Shown in pieces: positions 34,021 to 43,605 of a stretch of DNA of 64,000 nucleotides. Source of the stretch: Roseobacter fucihabitans (GTDB taxonomy: Bacteria > Pseudomonadota > Alphaproteobacteria > Rhodobacterales > Rhodobacteraceae). The stretch spans positions 960,501-1,024,500 of the forward strand of contig NZ_CP143423.1 in NCBI RefSeq assembly GCF_014337925.2, in the 5' to 3' direction. Numbering within the stretch: position 1 is the stretch's first letter; each line of letters opens with the position of its first letter. The position numbers and the translations under genes were made by a program. The notes under the pieces are model-generated. The model ran no database searches and was not told the origin of the DNA. It saw only the letters and a list, made by a program, of their open reading frames with translations.

Positions 34021-35033
34021 TTGTGGGCCTTGGCACCATGGGGCGCAGCCATGCGCTGGCCTATCACGCCCATCCCGGTGCCGAAATCATCGGGCTGACC
34101 AACCGCTCGGACGTTGAGTTGCCAGCCGAACTGGCGCCTTATCCGCGGTTCACCCGTTTTGAGGAAGGCTTGGCGCTCAAGCCCGATCTGGTCTGCATCG
34201 CCACCTATTCTGACAGCCATGCGGATTATGCCATTGCCGCGATGGAAGCCGGGGCGGATGTTTTCATCGAAAAACCGCTCGCCACCAGCGTGGCGGATGC
34301 CGAGCGCGTGGTGGAAACGGCGCAGCGGCTGAACCGCAAGCTCGTTGTAGGCTACATCCTGCGTCATCATCCAAGTTGGCAGCGCCTGATCACCGAGGCC
34401 CGCGCTCTGGGGGGGCCTTATGTGTTTCGCATGAACCTCAATCAACAATCCAGTGGCCCCGCCTGGGAGACGCATAAAGCACTGATGCAAACCACCTCCC
34501 CGCTGGTGGATTGCGGTGTGCATTATGTTGATGTGATGTGCCAGATCACCGATGCAAAGCCGATCCGCGTCAGTGGCATGGGCCTGCGCCTCAGCGATGA
34601 GATCGCGCCCGACATGTATAATTACGGCCAGTTGCAGGTGTGGTTCGAGGATGGATCCGTCGGTTGGTATGAGGCCGGATGGGGCCCGATGATGTCTGAG
34701 ACCGCGTTTTTCGTCAAAGACGTCGTTTCCCCCAACGGTGCCGTGTCGATTATCGAGAACAACAAGGGCGCATCGGATGATGTGGATGGCCATACCCGCG
34801 TCGGCGCGATCCGGCTGCACCGCCCCTGTGGGGACAAGCTGATCGACTTGCCGGATGAACCGGGCCATCAGGAATTATGTGATACCGAGCAAGCCTTTAT
34901 GATCGACGCCGTGAAAAGCGGTGCCGATCTGACCCGCCATATGAGCGATGCGGTGCAGTCCTTGCGGATATGTCTGGCCGCAGATGAGAGCATCCGCAAG
35001 GGCCGCCCCGTAGATCTAGGAGAGACCACATGA
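33999..35033 (+). CDS. Gfo/Idh/MocA-family oxidoreductase
   Basis: 344-residue NAD(P)-dependent sugar or inositol dehydrogenase-like protein. Rossmann start [20 protein letters not shown] (GxGxxG), [22 protein letters not shown] with the EKP catalytic-lysine motif near residue 92, and a C-terminal alpha/beta domain with [11 protein letters not shown] in place of the usual GGVxxDxGxH. GGAGG lies seven bases before the ATG. Its stop overlaps the ATPase start (ATGA). The substrate is probably a sugar derivative imported by this ABC system; not predictable further. Confidence 0.9.
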   Translation: MANLRTLIVGLGTMGRSHALAYHAHPGAEIIGLTNRSDVELPAELAPYPRFTRFEEGLALKPDLVCIATYSDSHADYAIAAMEAGADVFIEKPLATSVADAERVVETAQRLNRKLVVGYILRHHPSWQRLITEARALGGPYVFRMNLNQQSSGPAWETHKALMQTTSPLVDCGVHYVDVMCQITDAKPIRVSGMGLRLSDEIAPDMYNYGQLQVWFEDGSVGWYEAGWGPMMSETAFFVKDVVSPNGAVSIIENNKGASDDVDGHTRVGAIRLHRPCGDKLIDLPDEPGHQELCDTEQAFMIDAVKSGADLTRHMSDAVQSLRICLAADESIRKGRPVDLGETT

Positions 35034-36031
35034 CCGCTTTGATACTCAACGATGTTTGTAAATCCTTCGGCGCGGTCGAGGTCCTGCGTGACATCAACCT
35101 CACCGTTGAGGAGGGCGAGTTCGTCGTCTTCGTCGGCCCGTCGGGGTGCGGCAAATCCACTCTGCTGCGCGTGATCGCGGGGCTGGAGGATGCCACCAGC
35201 GGCACGGTGAACATCGGCGGTGATGTCGTCAACGCCATCCCCCCCGCCAAACGCGGCATTGCGATGGTGTTCCAATCCTATGCGCTTTATCCGCACCTCT
35301 CTGTACGCGACAATATGGCTCTGGGGCTCAAGCAGGAAAAACAACCCAAGTCCGAGATCGACGCCCGCGTCGACAAAGCGACCAAAATGCTGGATCTGGG
35401 AAAATACATTGATCGCCGCCCCGCTGATCTGTCAGGCGGTCAACGCCAGCGTGTGGCTATCGGACGTGCGATTGTACGCGAGCCGAAGCTGTTTCTTTTT
35501 GACGAACCGCTCTCCAATCTTGATGCCGCATTGCGTATGAACACGCGTATCGAAATCGCCGAGCTGCACCGGACGCTGAGCGCCTCGATGATCTATGTGA
35601 CACATGACCAGACCGAAGCGATGACGCTGGCGGATAAAATCGTCGTGCTGCGCGATGGTCGTGTGGAACAGGTCGGCTCCCCCATGGAGCTTTATAATAA
35701 CCCGGCCAATCAATTCGTCGCCGGGTTTCTCGGCTCGCCTGCGATGAATTTCCTGCAAAGGGCACCGCTTGCCATTCCGCCCGGCGGTGCCTTGGGCGTG
35801 CGCCCCGAACATCTGCGCCTGGTGCCAGGGGGCCGCATCAAGGGCCGCGTGAGCCATGTGGAACGTCTGGGCGGGGATACCAATTTATTGGTGCATACAC
35901 AGCAGGAGGAAGCCCTGACGGTGCGCATTTTCGGGCAGGATGACACCCCAGTGGGCGCCGATATCGAGTTGGATTTTGAGGACGCTCACGCCTTTGCCTT
36001 CGATGACCAACATCAAAGGGTCAGATCCTAA
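35030..36031 (+). CDS. sugar ABC transporter ATP-binding protein (MalK/UgpC type)
   Basis: Cytoplasmic ATPase, 333 residues. Walker [14 protein letters not shown] (about 35-47), Q-loop FQSYALYPH, signature [15 protein letters not shown], Walker [13 protein letters not shown] and switch [11 protein letters not shown]-terminal TOBE/MalK-like regulatory domain (about 235-333) includes [11 protein letters not shown]. It ends the operon; no intrinsic terminator is obvious in the 167 bases after it. Confidence 0.94.
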   Translation: MTALILNDVCKSFGAVEVLRDINLTVEEGEFVVFVGPSGCGKSTLLRVIAGLEDATSGTVNIGGDVVNAIPPAKRGIAMVFQSYALYPHLSVRDNMALGLKQEKQPKSEIDARVDKATKMLDLGKYIDRRPADLSGGQRQRVAIGRAIVREPKLFLFDEPLSNLDAALRMNTRIEIAELHRTLSASMIYVTHDQTEAMTLADKIVVLRDGRVEQVGSPMELYNNPANQFVAGFLGSPAMNFLQRAPLAIPPGGALGVRPEHLRLVPGGRIKGRVSHVERLGGDTNLLVHTQQEEALTVRIFGQDDTPVGADIELDFEDAHAFAFDDQHQRVRS

Positions 36032-36198
36032 CCGCCCCCCACGGCGCGCGCACTAAAGGTTTCTGGACGCACCCCTTGAGATCAGCAATTCCTTCTGTGC
36101 CCGCGCGCTCACGCTATACCGCTGACCGGGACCCTCAAGGCGCTTAAACGCGCGTTTCCATACGGGTACGTATTCAAATTGATGCCGTACCGCGCCGC

Positions 36199-36936
36199 TC
36201 AATAGGTGGCGCGTCCGCCGGACAGATCGAAGGCGGCCCCGGTGGTGAAGCTGTTCTCCCGGCTGACCAGCCAGCAGATCATCGCCGCCGCCTCGCCCAA
36301 TTCCAGAAAACGCCCCCGTGGGATTTTGGAGAGCATGAAATCAATGTGCTCTTGGGACATCTGATCAAAAATCCGCGTGCGCGCTGCGGCGGGGGTGACG
36401 CAGTTCACCGCAATATCCTTATCCGCCAATTCCTTGCCCAGCGATTTGGTCAACCCGATCACCGCCGCCTTGGAGGCAGAATAGGCGCTGGCATTGGGGT
36501 TGCCTTCCTTGCCCGCAACCGAGGCGATGTTGAGAATGCGCCCGTAGTTTTGCGCCTCCATCACGGGCACCACGGCTCTGTTGACGTGGAATGTCCCCAA
36601 AAGGTTGATCTCTGTGATCCGGCGGAACTCCTCGACCGGATATGTCAACAAAGGCGCATTCGATCCGGCGATCCCGGCGGAGTTCACACAGATATCCACG
36701 CGCCCGGCGGTCTCGAGCGTGCGCTGCATTGCGCTCTCAACGCTGTCCCAATTGGCGACATCCACGGCACAAGCAAAGGCAACCCCTCCGATGTCGCCTG
36801 CGGTTTGGACGGCGAGGTCACCTTCAAGATCCCAGATGGCAAGGCGTGCCCCCCGCTCGGCCAGACGTTGGGCGACGGCACCGCCAATCCCCTGCGCGCC
36901 TCCCGTTACGATTGCGACTTGGTCTGAAAATTCCAT
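36199..36936 (-). CDS. short-chain dehydrogenase/reductase (SDR)
   Basis: 245-residue classical SDR. TGGAQGIGGAVAQRLAERG (NAD(P) loop TGxxxGIG), DVANWDSVES, NSAGIAG, catalytic Ser in NIASVAGKEGN, Tyr and Lys in YSASKAAVIGL, and a glycine-rich C-terminus DLSGGRATY. FabG-like but in a catabolic setting, so likely to act on a sugar or hydroxyacid. It converges with the ABC ATPase gene and is divergent from the BCCT gene. Confidence 0.9.
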   Translation of the reverse strand: MEFSDQVAIVTGGAQGIGGAVAQRLAERGARLAIWDLEGDLAVQTAGDIGGVAFACAVDVANWDSVESAMQRTLETAGRVDICVNSAGIAGSNAPLLTYPVEEFRRITEINLLGTFHVNRAVVPVMEAQNYGRILNIASVAGKEGNPNASAYSASKAAVIGLTKSLGKELADKDIAVNCVTPAAARTRIFDQMSQEHIDFMLSKIPRGRFLELGEAAAMICWLVSRENSFTTGAAFDLSGGRATY

Positions 36937-37426
36937 TACTTGCGCTCTTTCATGCTCTCTTCATCAAGGTCCCGCCGTGCGCACGCTGTGTTCTGTTGGA
37001 TCGCTTATTTGTACCCCTGAACGCGGCACCCGCGGGACAAAGCGCAGTGTGGGGCGTTCTGCTTCCGGGCACAATGTCGGTGCCTGTGTTTTCTGCTCCG
37101 CGAAAGATTGCAGTGGGGCGATTGAACCGATGCAGTCAGCCGCATTCAGGCGCGCGCTTTGCGGTTATTTCAAATTGCGGCGCTTGAAATCATCGGCTAA
37201 ACTCTGCCGCCATGCGGTTCTGGTATCCACATCGCAGGCTCAAGTCCTGCGCAGGCAATCATGATGTGCCGGGGACGGGCTTTGAGGGTTGCGCAGAAGG
37301 ATTGCGGCGCGCCAAGATCAGTCAACCAGAACGCAATGTTGCGCAAGATGGATCATTATGTAAGGTTCTCGCCTGCAACGATGAAAAATTGGGCGCTGTA
37401 AGCGTCAAAAAGCAGGGAAATTCGCT
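36937..37426. other. intergenic stretch upstream of the BCCT gene
   Basis: About 490 bases between two divergent genes. Short open frames exist but have no family features. Promoters for both flanking genes should be here; I could not define them. No riboswitch motif (for instance the cobalamin box) was seen. Confidence 0.35.
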
Positions 37427-39139
37427 ATGTCTTTGAAACCTCCACTATCGGATCTACCGATAAAAACCGCTGATAGCGGTTTTTATCGTGGATTCAGCAT
37501 CAACGTCACCGTGATCAGCAAGATCATCATCAGCCTGTTGGTGGTCTGGTGTATCGTTTGGCCGATTCAGGCTGGTGCGCTGCTGGGCGACTGGAACAGC
37601 GTCATTCTGGCCAATTTTGCGGCTTGGTATATCTGGGTTGTTGCGGCCTTCGTGATCGTCTGTCTTGGCCTCGCGCTTTGGCCTGCGGCGGGCCGGCTCA
37701 ATCTGGGCACCCCCGACGAAAAGCCGGAGTTCTCGAATTTTTCGTGGTTCTCCATGATGTTCGGTGCCGGGATTGGCGTCGGCATGCTGACGTTTGCGGT
37801 GGCTGAACCGGTTGCGCACTTCGGGTCCAACCCGGAAACGATCCAAGGCATCACCACCGGTGGGGAGGCGGACAATGTGCGCATGGCCTACAAATGGTCT
37901 TTCCTGCATTGGGGGCTGGGTGCCTGGGCATGTTATGCAATCGCCGGTCTGTCCTTGGCGTTCTTTAGCTACCGCCGTGGGTTGCCCCTCACGATCCGGT
38001 CGGGTCTGACACCCTTGTTTGGCAAGGCGCTGTCGGGTCCTTTGGGTCACGTGATCGACATCGTTGCCGTTGTTGCCACGATCTTGGGTGTGGCGCAGAC
38101 ATTGGGCTTTGGTGTTGAGCAATTCGTTGCAGGTCTGACCCGGATCGGTATCGGCGGTCTGGCCTATGCGCCTGATGCGGTGAACGCCGCGGGCGAGAGC
38201 CTGAACGGCAGCGCCACCACCTTTGGTATCATTGTCGCGCTGATCGTGATCATGGGGGCATCGACGCTTTCGGCACTGTCGGGTGTGGGCAAGGGTATCA
38301 AGTGGTTGTCAAACATCAACATGGTGCTCTCGATCCTGCTGTTGGGCTTTTTCATCCTCTTTGGCGCGACATTCTTTGGCGCCTCAGCGTTCTTTCTCGG
38401 CATCTGGGACTACGTGACCGCGTTGCCATCGATGAGCTTCAATGTCTTCAAATCAGACGGTGTGGCCGATTCAGAAGCCTTCAAGCTGGCACAATGGCAG
38501 GGCTGGTGGCCCGTGTTCTATTGGGCCTGGTGGATTGCATTCGCCCCCTTCGTGGGTCTGTTCCTTGCGCGTATTTCGCGAGGTCGTTCGATCCGTGAAT
38601 TCGTGTTGGGCGCGATGATCGTTCCGTCGCTGATGTGCTTTGTCTGGTTTTCCTGGGCGGGCGGCACGGCCATTGATCTGGAATTGAATGGTGGCGCTGA
38701 TGGCGCGATCTTCGGTGTGGCCAACAGCGACAAGATCTTCGCAGTGACGAGCTTCATGTTGGAGCCCATCAGCCAGTGGCTCTCCTGGGGCATGGCTGTG
38801 ATGATCGTTGTTCTGTTGATGACGTTCCTGGTCACATCCGCTGACTCCGCGGTGCTGATCGTGAACACCATCAACGCGGCTGGTGATGAGGGTCCAAAAG
38901 CGCGTCCCCATATCCTGTTCTGGGGCGCGGCACTCGCGTTTGTCGTCGGCGGTTTGCTGATCTCCGGCGGGACGGGTGCCATTCAGACCGCGATGGTGAT
39001 CGGTGCCCTGCCGTTCTCGATCGTCATGGCATTGATGTGCATTTCGCTGATCAAGGCGATCTGGAATGATGGACGCCGCGAGGCAGCAGGTGTTGCCACG
39101 ACCATCGACCCGGATACAGCGACCATGCCTGCTGAGTAA
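37427..39139 (+). CDS. BCCT-family transporter
   Basis: Sodium- or proton-coupled carrier of quaternary ammonium or sulfonium compounds such as betaine, choline, carnitine or DMSP. 570 residues, 12 membrane segments. Family landmarks: WFSMMFGAGIGVGMLTFAVAEPV, and the aromatic-rich signature WWPVFYWAWWIAFAPFVGLFLARISRGRSIREF around residue 355-390. The C-terminal cytoplasmic tail is short (about 30 residues), so osmosensing like BetP is unlikely. Codons 11-21 contain a strong terminator-like hairpin. An intrinsic terminator follows the stop. The downstream dioxygenase and dehalogenase suggest a catabolic, not osmotic, role; substrate unknown. Confidence 0.92.
   Translation: MSLKPPLSDLPIKTADSGFYRGFSINVTVISKIIISLLVVWCIVWPIQAGALLGDWNSVILANFAAWYIWVVAAFVIVCLGLALWPAAGRLNLGTPDEKPEFSNFSWFSMMFGAGIGVGMLTFAVAEPVAHFGSNPETIQGITTGGEADNVRMAYKWSFLHWGLGAWACYAIAGLSLAFFSYRRGLPLTIRSGLTPLFGKALSGPLGHVIDIVAVVATILGVAQTLGFGVEQFVAGLTRIGIGGLAYAPDAVNAAGESLNGSATTFGIIVALIVIMGASTLSALSGVGKGIKWLSNINMVLSILLLGFFILFGATFFGASAFFLGIWDYVTALPSMSFNVFKSDGVADSEAFKLAQWQGWWPVFYWAWWIAFAPFVGLFLARISRGRSIREFVLGAMIVPSLMCFVWFSWAGGTAIDLELNGGADGAIFGVANSDKIFAVTSFMLEPISQWLSWGMAVMIVVLLMTFLVTSADSAVLIVNTINAAGDEGPKARPHILFWGAALAFVVGGLLISGGTGAIQTAMVIGALPFSIVMALMCISLIKAIWNDGRREAAGVATTIDPDTATMPAE
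37459..37487 (+). promoter_or_regulatory. terminator-like hairpin inside the start of the BCCT gene
   Basis: GATAAAAACCGC, loop TGATA, GCGGTTTTTATC: a perfect 12-bp stem whose descending arm ends in five T. It lies 32-60 bases after the start codon and codes for IKTADSGFYR-type residues. Such a structure would be expected to cause early termination unless ribosomes are translating through it. Confidence 0.55.
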
Positions 39140-39158
39140 TCCGGCAGAGGGAAACGAT

Positions 39159-39187
39159 AACGGCCCCGGATTTTTCTCGGGGCCGTT
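39159..39187 (+). terminator. rho-independent terminator after the BCCT gene
   Basis: AACGGCCCCG, loop GATTTTTCT, CGGGGCCGTT followed by T. A ten-base-pair GC-rich stem lies 20 bases after the stop. It should separate BCCT transcription from the dioxygenase gene, at least in part. Confidence 0.8.
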
Positions 39188-39340
39188 TGCATTTGAGACA
39201 GCGTTCGAAAATATCCGTTGCCCGTCACGGGACAAAAAGCGACCTCTTTCTTGGCATCCCTTCAATGGCACCGCCCCGGACATCCCTCCATGAAGGGGGT
39301 GCAACGCGCCCCCCAGCAGAGCGTCAAAGAGGAAAACGAC

Positions 39341-40138
39341 ATGACCCATCCGCTTCTGAGCCAAGAGCATATTGACACGTATCAGCGTGACGGGGTGGTT
39401 TTGATCAAGGGGCTTTTCAGCGATCATATCGCAGCGATCCGCGACGGCATTGACCGTAATATGGCGATACCAGGACCTTATGCTGCCGAAAACCTCAAGG
39501 CGGGCGAGGGCGGACGGTTCTTTGACGATTACTGCAACTGGACCCGGATTCCGGAATTTGAGCAGGTCATCCGTACCTCTCCTGCCAGCGAAGTTGCCGC
39601 AGATCTGATGCAGTCCCGGCGGGTGCAGCTGTTTCACGATCACGTCCTGGTCAAGGAGCCCGGCACCTCCAAACCCACGCCCTGGCATCAGGACGGACCT
39701 TATTACTTTGTGCAAGGCGCGCAGAACGTCAGCTTCTGGTCCCCGATGGACAAGGTGACACAGGCGAGCCTGCGCTGCGTCGCCGGAAGTCACCTTTGGC
39801 AAAAGCCGGTGGTGCCGACGCGCTGGATGTCACAGACCAATTTCTTTCCCGAGGATGACGCCTATATGCCGGTGCCTGATCCGGATGCTGAGGGCATGGA
39901 CATCCGCGAGTGGGATATGGAGCCGGGCGACGCGGTGGCCTTCAGTTTTGGCATTTTGCACGGCGCGCGGGGAAATCAAACCACCCGCCGCAGGCGTGCG
40001 TTTTCGCTGCGTCTTGTCGGGGATGATGCGCGCTATGTCACACGTCCGGGGCCGACCTCGCCGCCTTTTCCAGGGCACGGGATGCAGGCCGGGGATCGGT
40101 TGCGCGATGATTGGTTCCCGTTCGTTTTCGAAAGGTAA
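39341..40138 (+). CDS. phytanoyl-CoA dioxygenase-like non-haem Fe(II)/2-oxoglutarate enzyme
   Basis: 265-residue PhyH-family double-stranded beta-helix protein. Fe ligands: His116 and Asp118 in TPWHQDGPYYF, and His207 in FGILHGARGN; the following TTRRRRAFSLRLVGDD contains the 2-oxoglutarate-binding Arg. ATG 39341 is preceded by AGAGGA at a good distance. Relatives hydroxylate diverse small molecules, including ectoine, phytanoyl-CoA and quaternary amines. Between a BCCT transporter and a reductive dehalogenase it could hydroxylate or O-demethylate the imported compound; this is inference. Confidence 0.86.
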   Translation: MTHPLLSQEHIDTYQRDGVVLIKGLFSDHIAAIRDGIDRNMAIPGPYAAENLKAGEGGRFFDDYCNWTRIPEFEQVIRTSPASEVAADLMQSRRVQLFHDHVLVKEPGTSKPTPWHQDGPYYFVQGAQNVSFWSPMDKVTQASLRCVAGSHLWQKPVVPTRWMSQTNFFPEDDAYMPVPDPDAEGMDIREWDMEPGDAVAFSFGILHGARGNQTTRRRRAFSLRLVGDDARYVTRPGPTSPPFPGHGMQAGDRLRDDWFPFVFER

Positions 40139-40350
40139 CGTCGCGCAATGCCCGCCTGGGATGAAGGATCCGGTGGCATGGGGTGGGAGGCCCTTTGTCG
40201 CGCGTTGCCGGGTGACGCTTGGGCGTTCCTTCAGGGGCGATTGGAATGGGCGCATACCCCCGATAGATGCATAAAACTTTGACATCTCCTGCATTGCCGG
40301 GCATTCGAGGGAAATGACACCGCACCGATCCGGTGCCAAAGGAAGCTGAT

Positions 40351-43300
40351 GTGACTGCTCGGTTATTCTCCACGCGCAATCGCCCGTTTCATCTGGGTCC
40401 GTTCCCGCTCGAACGGTTGGCGCGTGATCAGGGGGACGTCGACCTGTCGCGGGTCCCTGAAAAACCACCTCTGCATTGGGATCACGCGGACACACCGCGC
40501 ACGCTGATCAGTGCGATGGGAGAATATCAGGCCATGCTGGATGCCATTCGGGACGGGCTGATCAACAGCGAAAAGTCCAAATGCCCGGATGATCTGGATG
40601 AGCGTGCGCGCCATATCAAATCCTTTGGTTATTTTCAGGATGCGCCCATGGTGGGCATCGGGCGGTTCGGTGCGGATCAGCTGCGCGCAACGCCGATCCG
40701 AAATCGCGCAATCGACCGTCTGGCCGAGGATCTGAAAACCAAGCAGACCAAGACGCTCGCCGCCGGCATCGACACCATCATGGCGGATCTCAGGGACAGC
40801 ATGAGCGCCCCGCCGCACACGTTGGAGGGTCATACACATACGGTTGTTTTTCTTTATAACTACAATCGCGACCCAATGCCCGATGAACCGGGATATGGGT
40901 GGATGGCGGGCGCAAACCCTTACCGCGCGAGCCTGCTGGCGGCGGAAACCGCGATCATTATCGCCGGCTATCTGCGCGTTTTGGGCTATGATGCCAAGGC
41001 GCATACGGCGAGCGCCTGCGAGGTTGATCTGAACAAACTGACTGTTGGGGCGGGGCTTGCGACGCTGGAAGAGGGCCGCCTGGTCAACCCCTTTGTCGGG
41101 GACCGGTTTCAGGTCGCCGCCATCACCACGAATTTCGCGATGACGCCGGATGCGCCGCTGGTGCCCCTGTGCGCGCAATCCAATTCCGTCACCAGAGGCT
41201 GGGCTTGGAATTTGGGCATGGGATCACAGAAAAACGCCCTGACACTGGACCCCTATGCGACTCGCAACTACGCGCAGGGGGCCTATCCTTTCGAGACCCT
41301 AAAACGGGTCGAAAAACCCACGACCTTTATCGACGAAGCACGCGTTGCACGTGTGCCCAAACGCACCGACATGTTCGCCCGCGCGCAGTTTGGCGACATG
41401 GGCAAGGCCAATCAGGAAGCCACCACGGGGGGTTATTTCGCACAGAAAACCCCGATCAGCCATGCGATCCGACGCCCGTCCGGGGCGTTCCTGTTGCTGC
41501 AACAGGGGCCGGTTGCCGAACGGGTTTCTGATGATGCGCTTGACGCCGCACGCAACGCCGAAGGGATCAAGGCGGCGGCCTATTTTCTGGGCGCGGATGC
41601 GGTGGGAATTTCGCGCTGCCCCGAATGGGCGTGGTATTCGCATGACGCTCTGGGCGCGCCGATCGTGCCGACGCATCAAAGCGCGATCAGCATGATCATC
41701 GATCAGGGGTTCGAGACGACCGAAGGCTCCTCTGGGGATGATTGGATCGCGGTCACACAGTCCATGCGCGCCTATCTGCGGTTTTCCCTGCTGGGCGGCA
41801 TCATCGGCAAACACATCCGCAACCTTGGCTATGAGGCGCGCGTGCATACCAATCTGGACGGCGAAGTCTTGCAGCCACCCCTGTTGTTGCTGGCCGGTCT
41901 GGGTGAGGTCAGCCGCATTGGCGAGGTCATCGTGAACCCGTTTCTGGGCCCGCGCCTGAAATCGGGCTGCATCACGACGAACATGCCGCTGGCCCATGAC
42001 AAACCGATTGATTTTGGCATGCAGGCGTTTTGCGAATCCTGCAACAAATGCGCGCGCGAATGCCCGTCGGGCGCGATCACGGCGGGCCCCAAGCTGATGT
42101 TCAACGGCTATGAAATCTGGAAATCGGACAGCCAGAAATGCACCACATATCGCCTGACGCAGATGGGCGGGGCAATGTGCGGGCGCTGCATGAAGACCTG
42201 TCCCTGGAACGTTGAAGGGCTGCAACATGAAAAGCCGCTGCGCTGGATCGCGATGAATGTGCCCGCCATGGCAGGGGTTTTGGCGAAGGCCGATGATCTG
42301 GTCGGCAATGGGCGGATCAATCCACAGAAGCGCTGGTGGTGGGATCTGAAGGTCAATGCGCGCGGTGGCTTTGATCCCGTCGAGGGCCCCTCGAACCAGC
42401 GCGATTTGCAAACCGATCTGAAGCTGAAATATGAGGATCAGACGCTGGCGGTCTACCCGGCCAATCTGGCCCCGCCGCCCTGGCCGTTTCCCTTTCCGAT
42501 GGACCGTGAAAAGGGCATCGAGGCCTATCAGGCGTTGATCACGGCCAAGGAATATCAGGCGCGGCTGGAGCGCGGCGCGCCTGAAGGGCTTGCGCATGTC
42601 TATCTGGGAGGTGGGGACGCGCCGGTCACGCGCGTACAGGTCAGCAAGGTGACACCGCTCTCAGAGCGGGTCGTGCAATATGAACTGACCTCTGTGGATG
42701 GCACGCCCTTGCCGTCCTGGGAGGCGGGGGCGCATATCGACATCGTGGTGGCCCCTGAGTTTGTGCGGCAATATTCGCTGTCGGGTGATCCGGCGGATCG
42801 CTCATGCTACAAGATTGCGGTGCTGCGCGAGGACGCGGGGCGGGGCGGCTCCAGGCTCATGCATAAGATCTTTTCTCAGGGGCGCCGCATTTTCATCTCC
42901 AACCCGATCAACCATTTCCCGCTGGCGCAGGAGGCTGGCAAGCATTTCCTGATGGGCGGGGGCATCGGGATCACCCCGATGATCGCCTTTGCGCATCAAT
43001 GCCATGCAAATGGACAAGATTTCGAGCTACACTATTGTGCGCCAAACCGGGCGGATGCAGCCTTTGCGTCTGATTTGTTGGCCCAACCTTGGGCGGATAA
43101 TGTGCACCTGCATATCTCTGAGGAGGGGACACGGGCCGCATTTGAGGATGTGCTTTGCGGGTATGAGGCGGGCTGGCACGTCTATGCCTGCGGTCCGGAT
43201 GGTTTTATGGCTGGCGTCACGCAAGCCGCCCAAACACAGGGATTCCCACCCGAGGCGTGCCATGTCGAGTATTTCTCTGTCCCGGAATTGCCAGAGTATG

Positions 43301-43572
43301 AGAACCATGCATTCAAACTGAAGATCGCGCGTTCAGGCCAGGAGATCGTCGTTCCGGCCAATAAGGCGGCGAGCGATGTCTTGATCGAAAACGGTTTCAA
43401 CATCGACGTGAAATGTTCAGACGGGATTTGCGGCGTGTGCAAATGTGGACTGGTGTCGGGGGAGGTCGAGCACCGCGACTTCGTGCTGTCGCAAAAGCAG
43501 CGACAAAACACGATGATCCTGTGCCAGAGCAGGGCGGCCAAAGCCGGAGAGATCATCGAGATCGATCTTTAA
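40351..43572 (+). CDS. rdhA: self-sufficient reductive dehalogenase fused to a PDR-type reductase
   Basis: 1073-residue cytosolic cobalamin/Fe-S enzyme like NpRdhA (Nitratireductor) and BhbA (Comamonas), which remove halogen from ortho-halophenols using NAD(P)H. No Tat signal, so not the membrane-associated respiratory type. B12-binding core about 1-555 (CPEWAWYSHDAL with Tyr429). Two [4Fe-4S] motifs: C561xxC564xxC567xxxC571P and C597x12C610xxC613xxxC617P. Then an FMN/NAD reductase module: RQYSL at 806, GGGIGITPM at 869. Last, a plant-type [2Fe-2S]: C1022x4C1027xxC1030 and C1058. GTG 40351 has AAGGA seven bases upstream; GTG 40333 is possible. The substrate is likely an aromatic halide; untested. 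Confidence 0.93.
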   Translation: MTARLFSTRNRPFHLGPFPLERLARDQGDVDLSRVPEKPPLHWDHADTPRTLISAMGEYQAMLDAIRDGLINSEKSKCPDDLDERARHIKSFGYFQDAPMVGIGRFGADQLRATPIRNRAIDRLAEDLKTKQTKTLAAGIDTIMADLRDSMSAPPHTLEGHTHTVVFLYNYNRDPMPDEPGYGWMAGANPYRASLLAAETAIIIAGYLRVLGYDAKAHTASACEVDLNKLTVGAGLATLEEGRLVNPFVGDRFQVAAITTNFAMTPDAPLVPLCAQSNSVTRGWAWNLGMGSQKNALTLDPYATRNYAQGAYPFETLKRVEKPTTFIDEARVARVPKRTDMFARAQFGDMGKANQEATTGGYFAQKTPISHAIRRPSGAFLLLQQGPVAERVSDDALDAARNAEGIKAAAYFLGADAVGISRCPEWAWYSHDALGAPIVPTHQSAISMIIDQGFETTEGSSGDDWIAVTQSMRAYLRFSLLGGIIGKHIRNLGYEARVHTNLDGEVLQPPLLLLAGLGEVSRIGEVIVNPFLGPRLKSGCITTNMPLAHDKPIDFGMQAFCESCNKCARECPSGAITAGPKLMFNGYEIWKSDSQKCTTYRLTQMGGAMCGRCMKTCPWNVEGLQHEKPLRWIAMNVPAMAGVLAKADDLVGNGRINPQKRWWWDLKVNARGGFDPVEGPSNQRDLQTDLKLKYEDQTLAVYPANLAPPPWPFPFPMDREKGIEAYQALITAKEYQARLERGAPEGLAHVYLGGGDAPVTRVQVSKVTPLSERVVQYELTSVDGTPLPSWEAGAHIDIVVAPEFVRQYSLSGDPADRSCYKIAVLREDAGRGGSRLMHKIFSQGRRIFISNPINHFPLAQEAGKHFLMGGGIGITPMIAFAHQCHANGQDFELHYCAPNRADAAFASDLLAQPWADNVHLHISEEGTRAAFEDVLCGYEAGWHVYACGPDGFMAGVTQAAQTQGFPPEACHVEYFSVPELPEYENHAFKLKIARSGQEIVVPANKAASDVLIENGFNIDVKCSDGICGVCKCGLVSGEVEHRDFVLSQKQRQNTMILCQSRAAKAGEIIEIDL

Positions 43573-43605
43573 CGCGTTTCCCGGAATAGCTGAAATACGA
43601 TCTGT

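Noticed and set aside
38471-39802. Long minus-strand open frame (443 codons) opposite the BCCT and dioxygenase genes
   Set aside because: It is rich in His, Arg and Gln, typical of the antisense of GC-rich genes, and both plus-strand genes have clear family motifs.
40139-40350. Possible cobalamin riboswitch upstream of the B12-dependent dehalogenase
   Set aside because: The intergenic region has a GGGAAATGACACC stretch, but neither the conserved B12-box core nor the GCCACTG-type element is present, and no matching fold could be drawn.
41299-42597. Long minus-strand open frame opposite rdhA
   Set aside because: Antisense shadow of the dehalogenase core, no ribosome site or domain.
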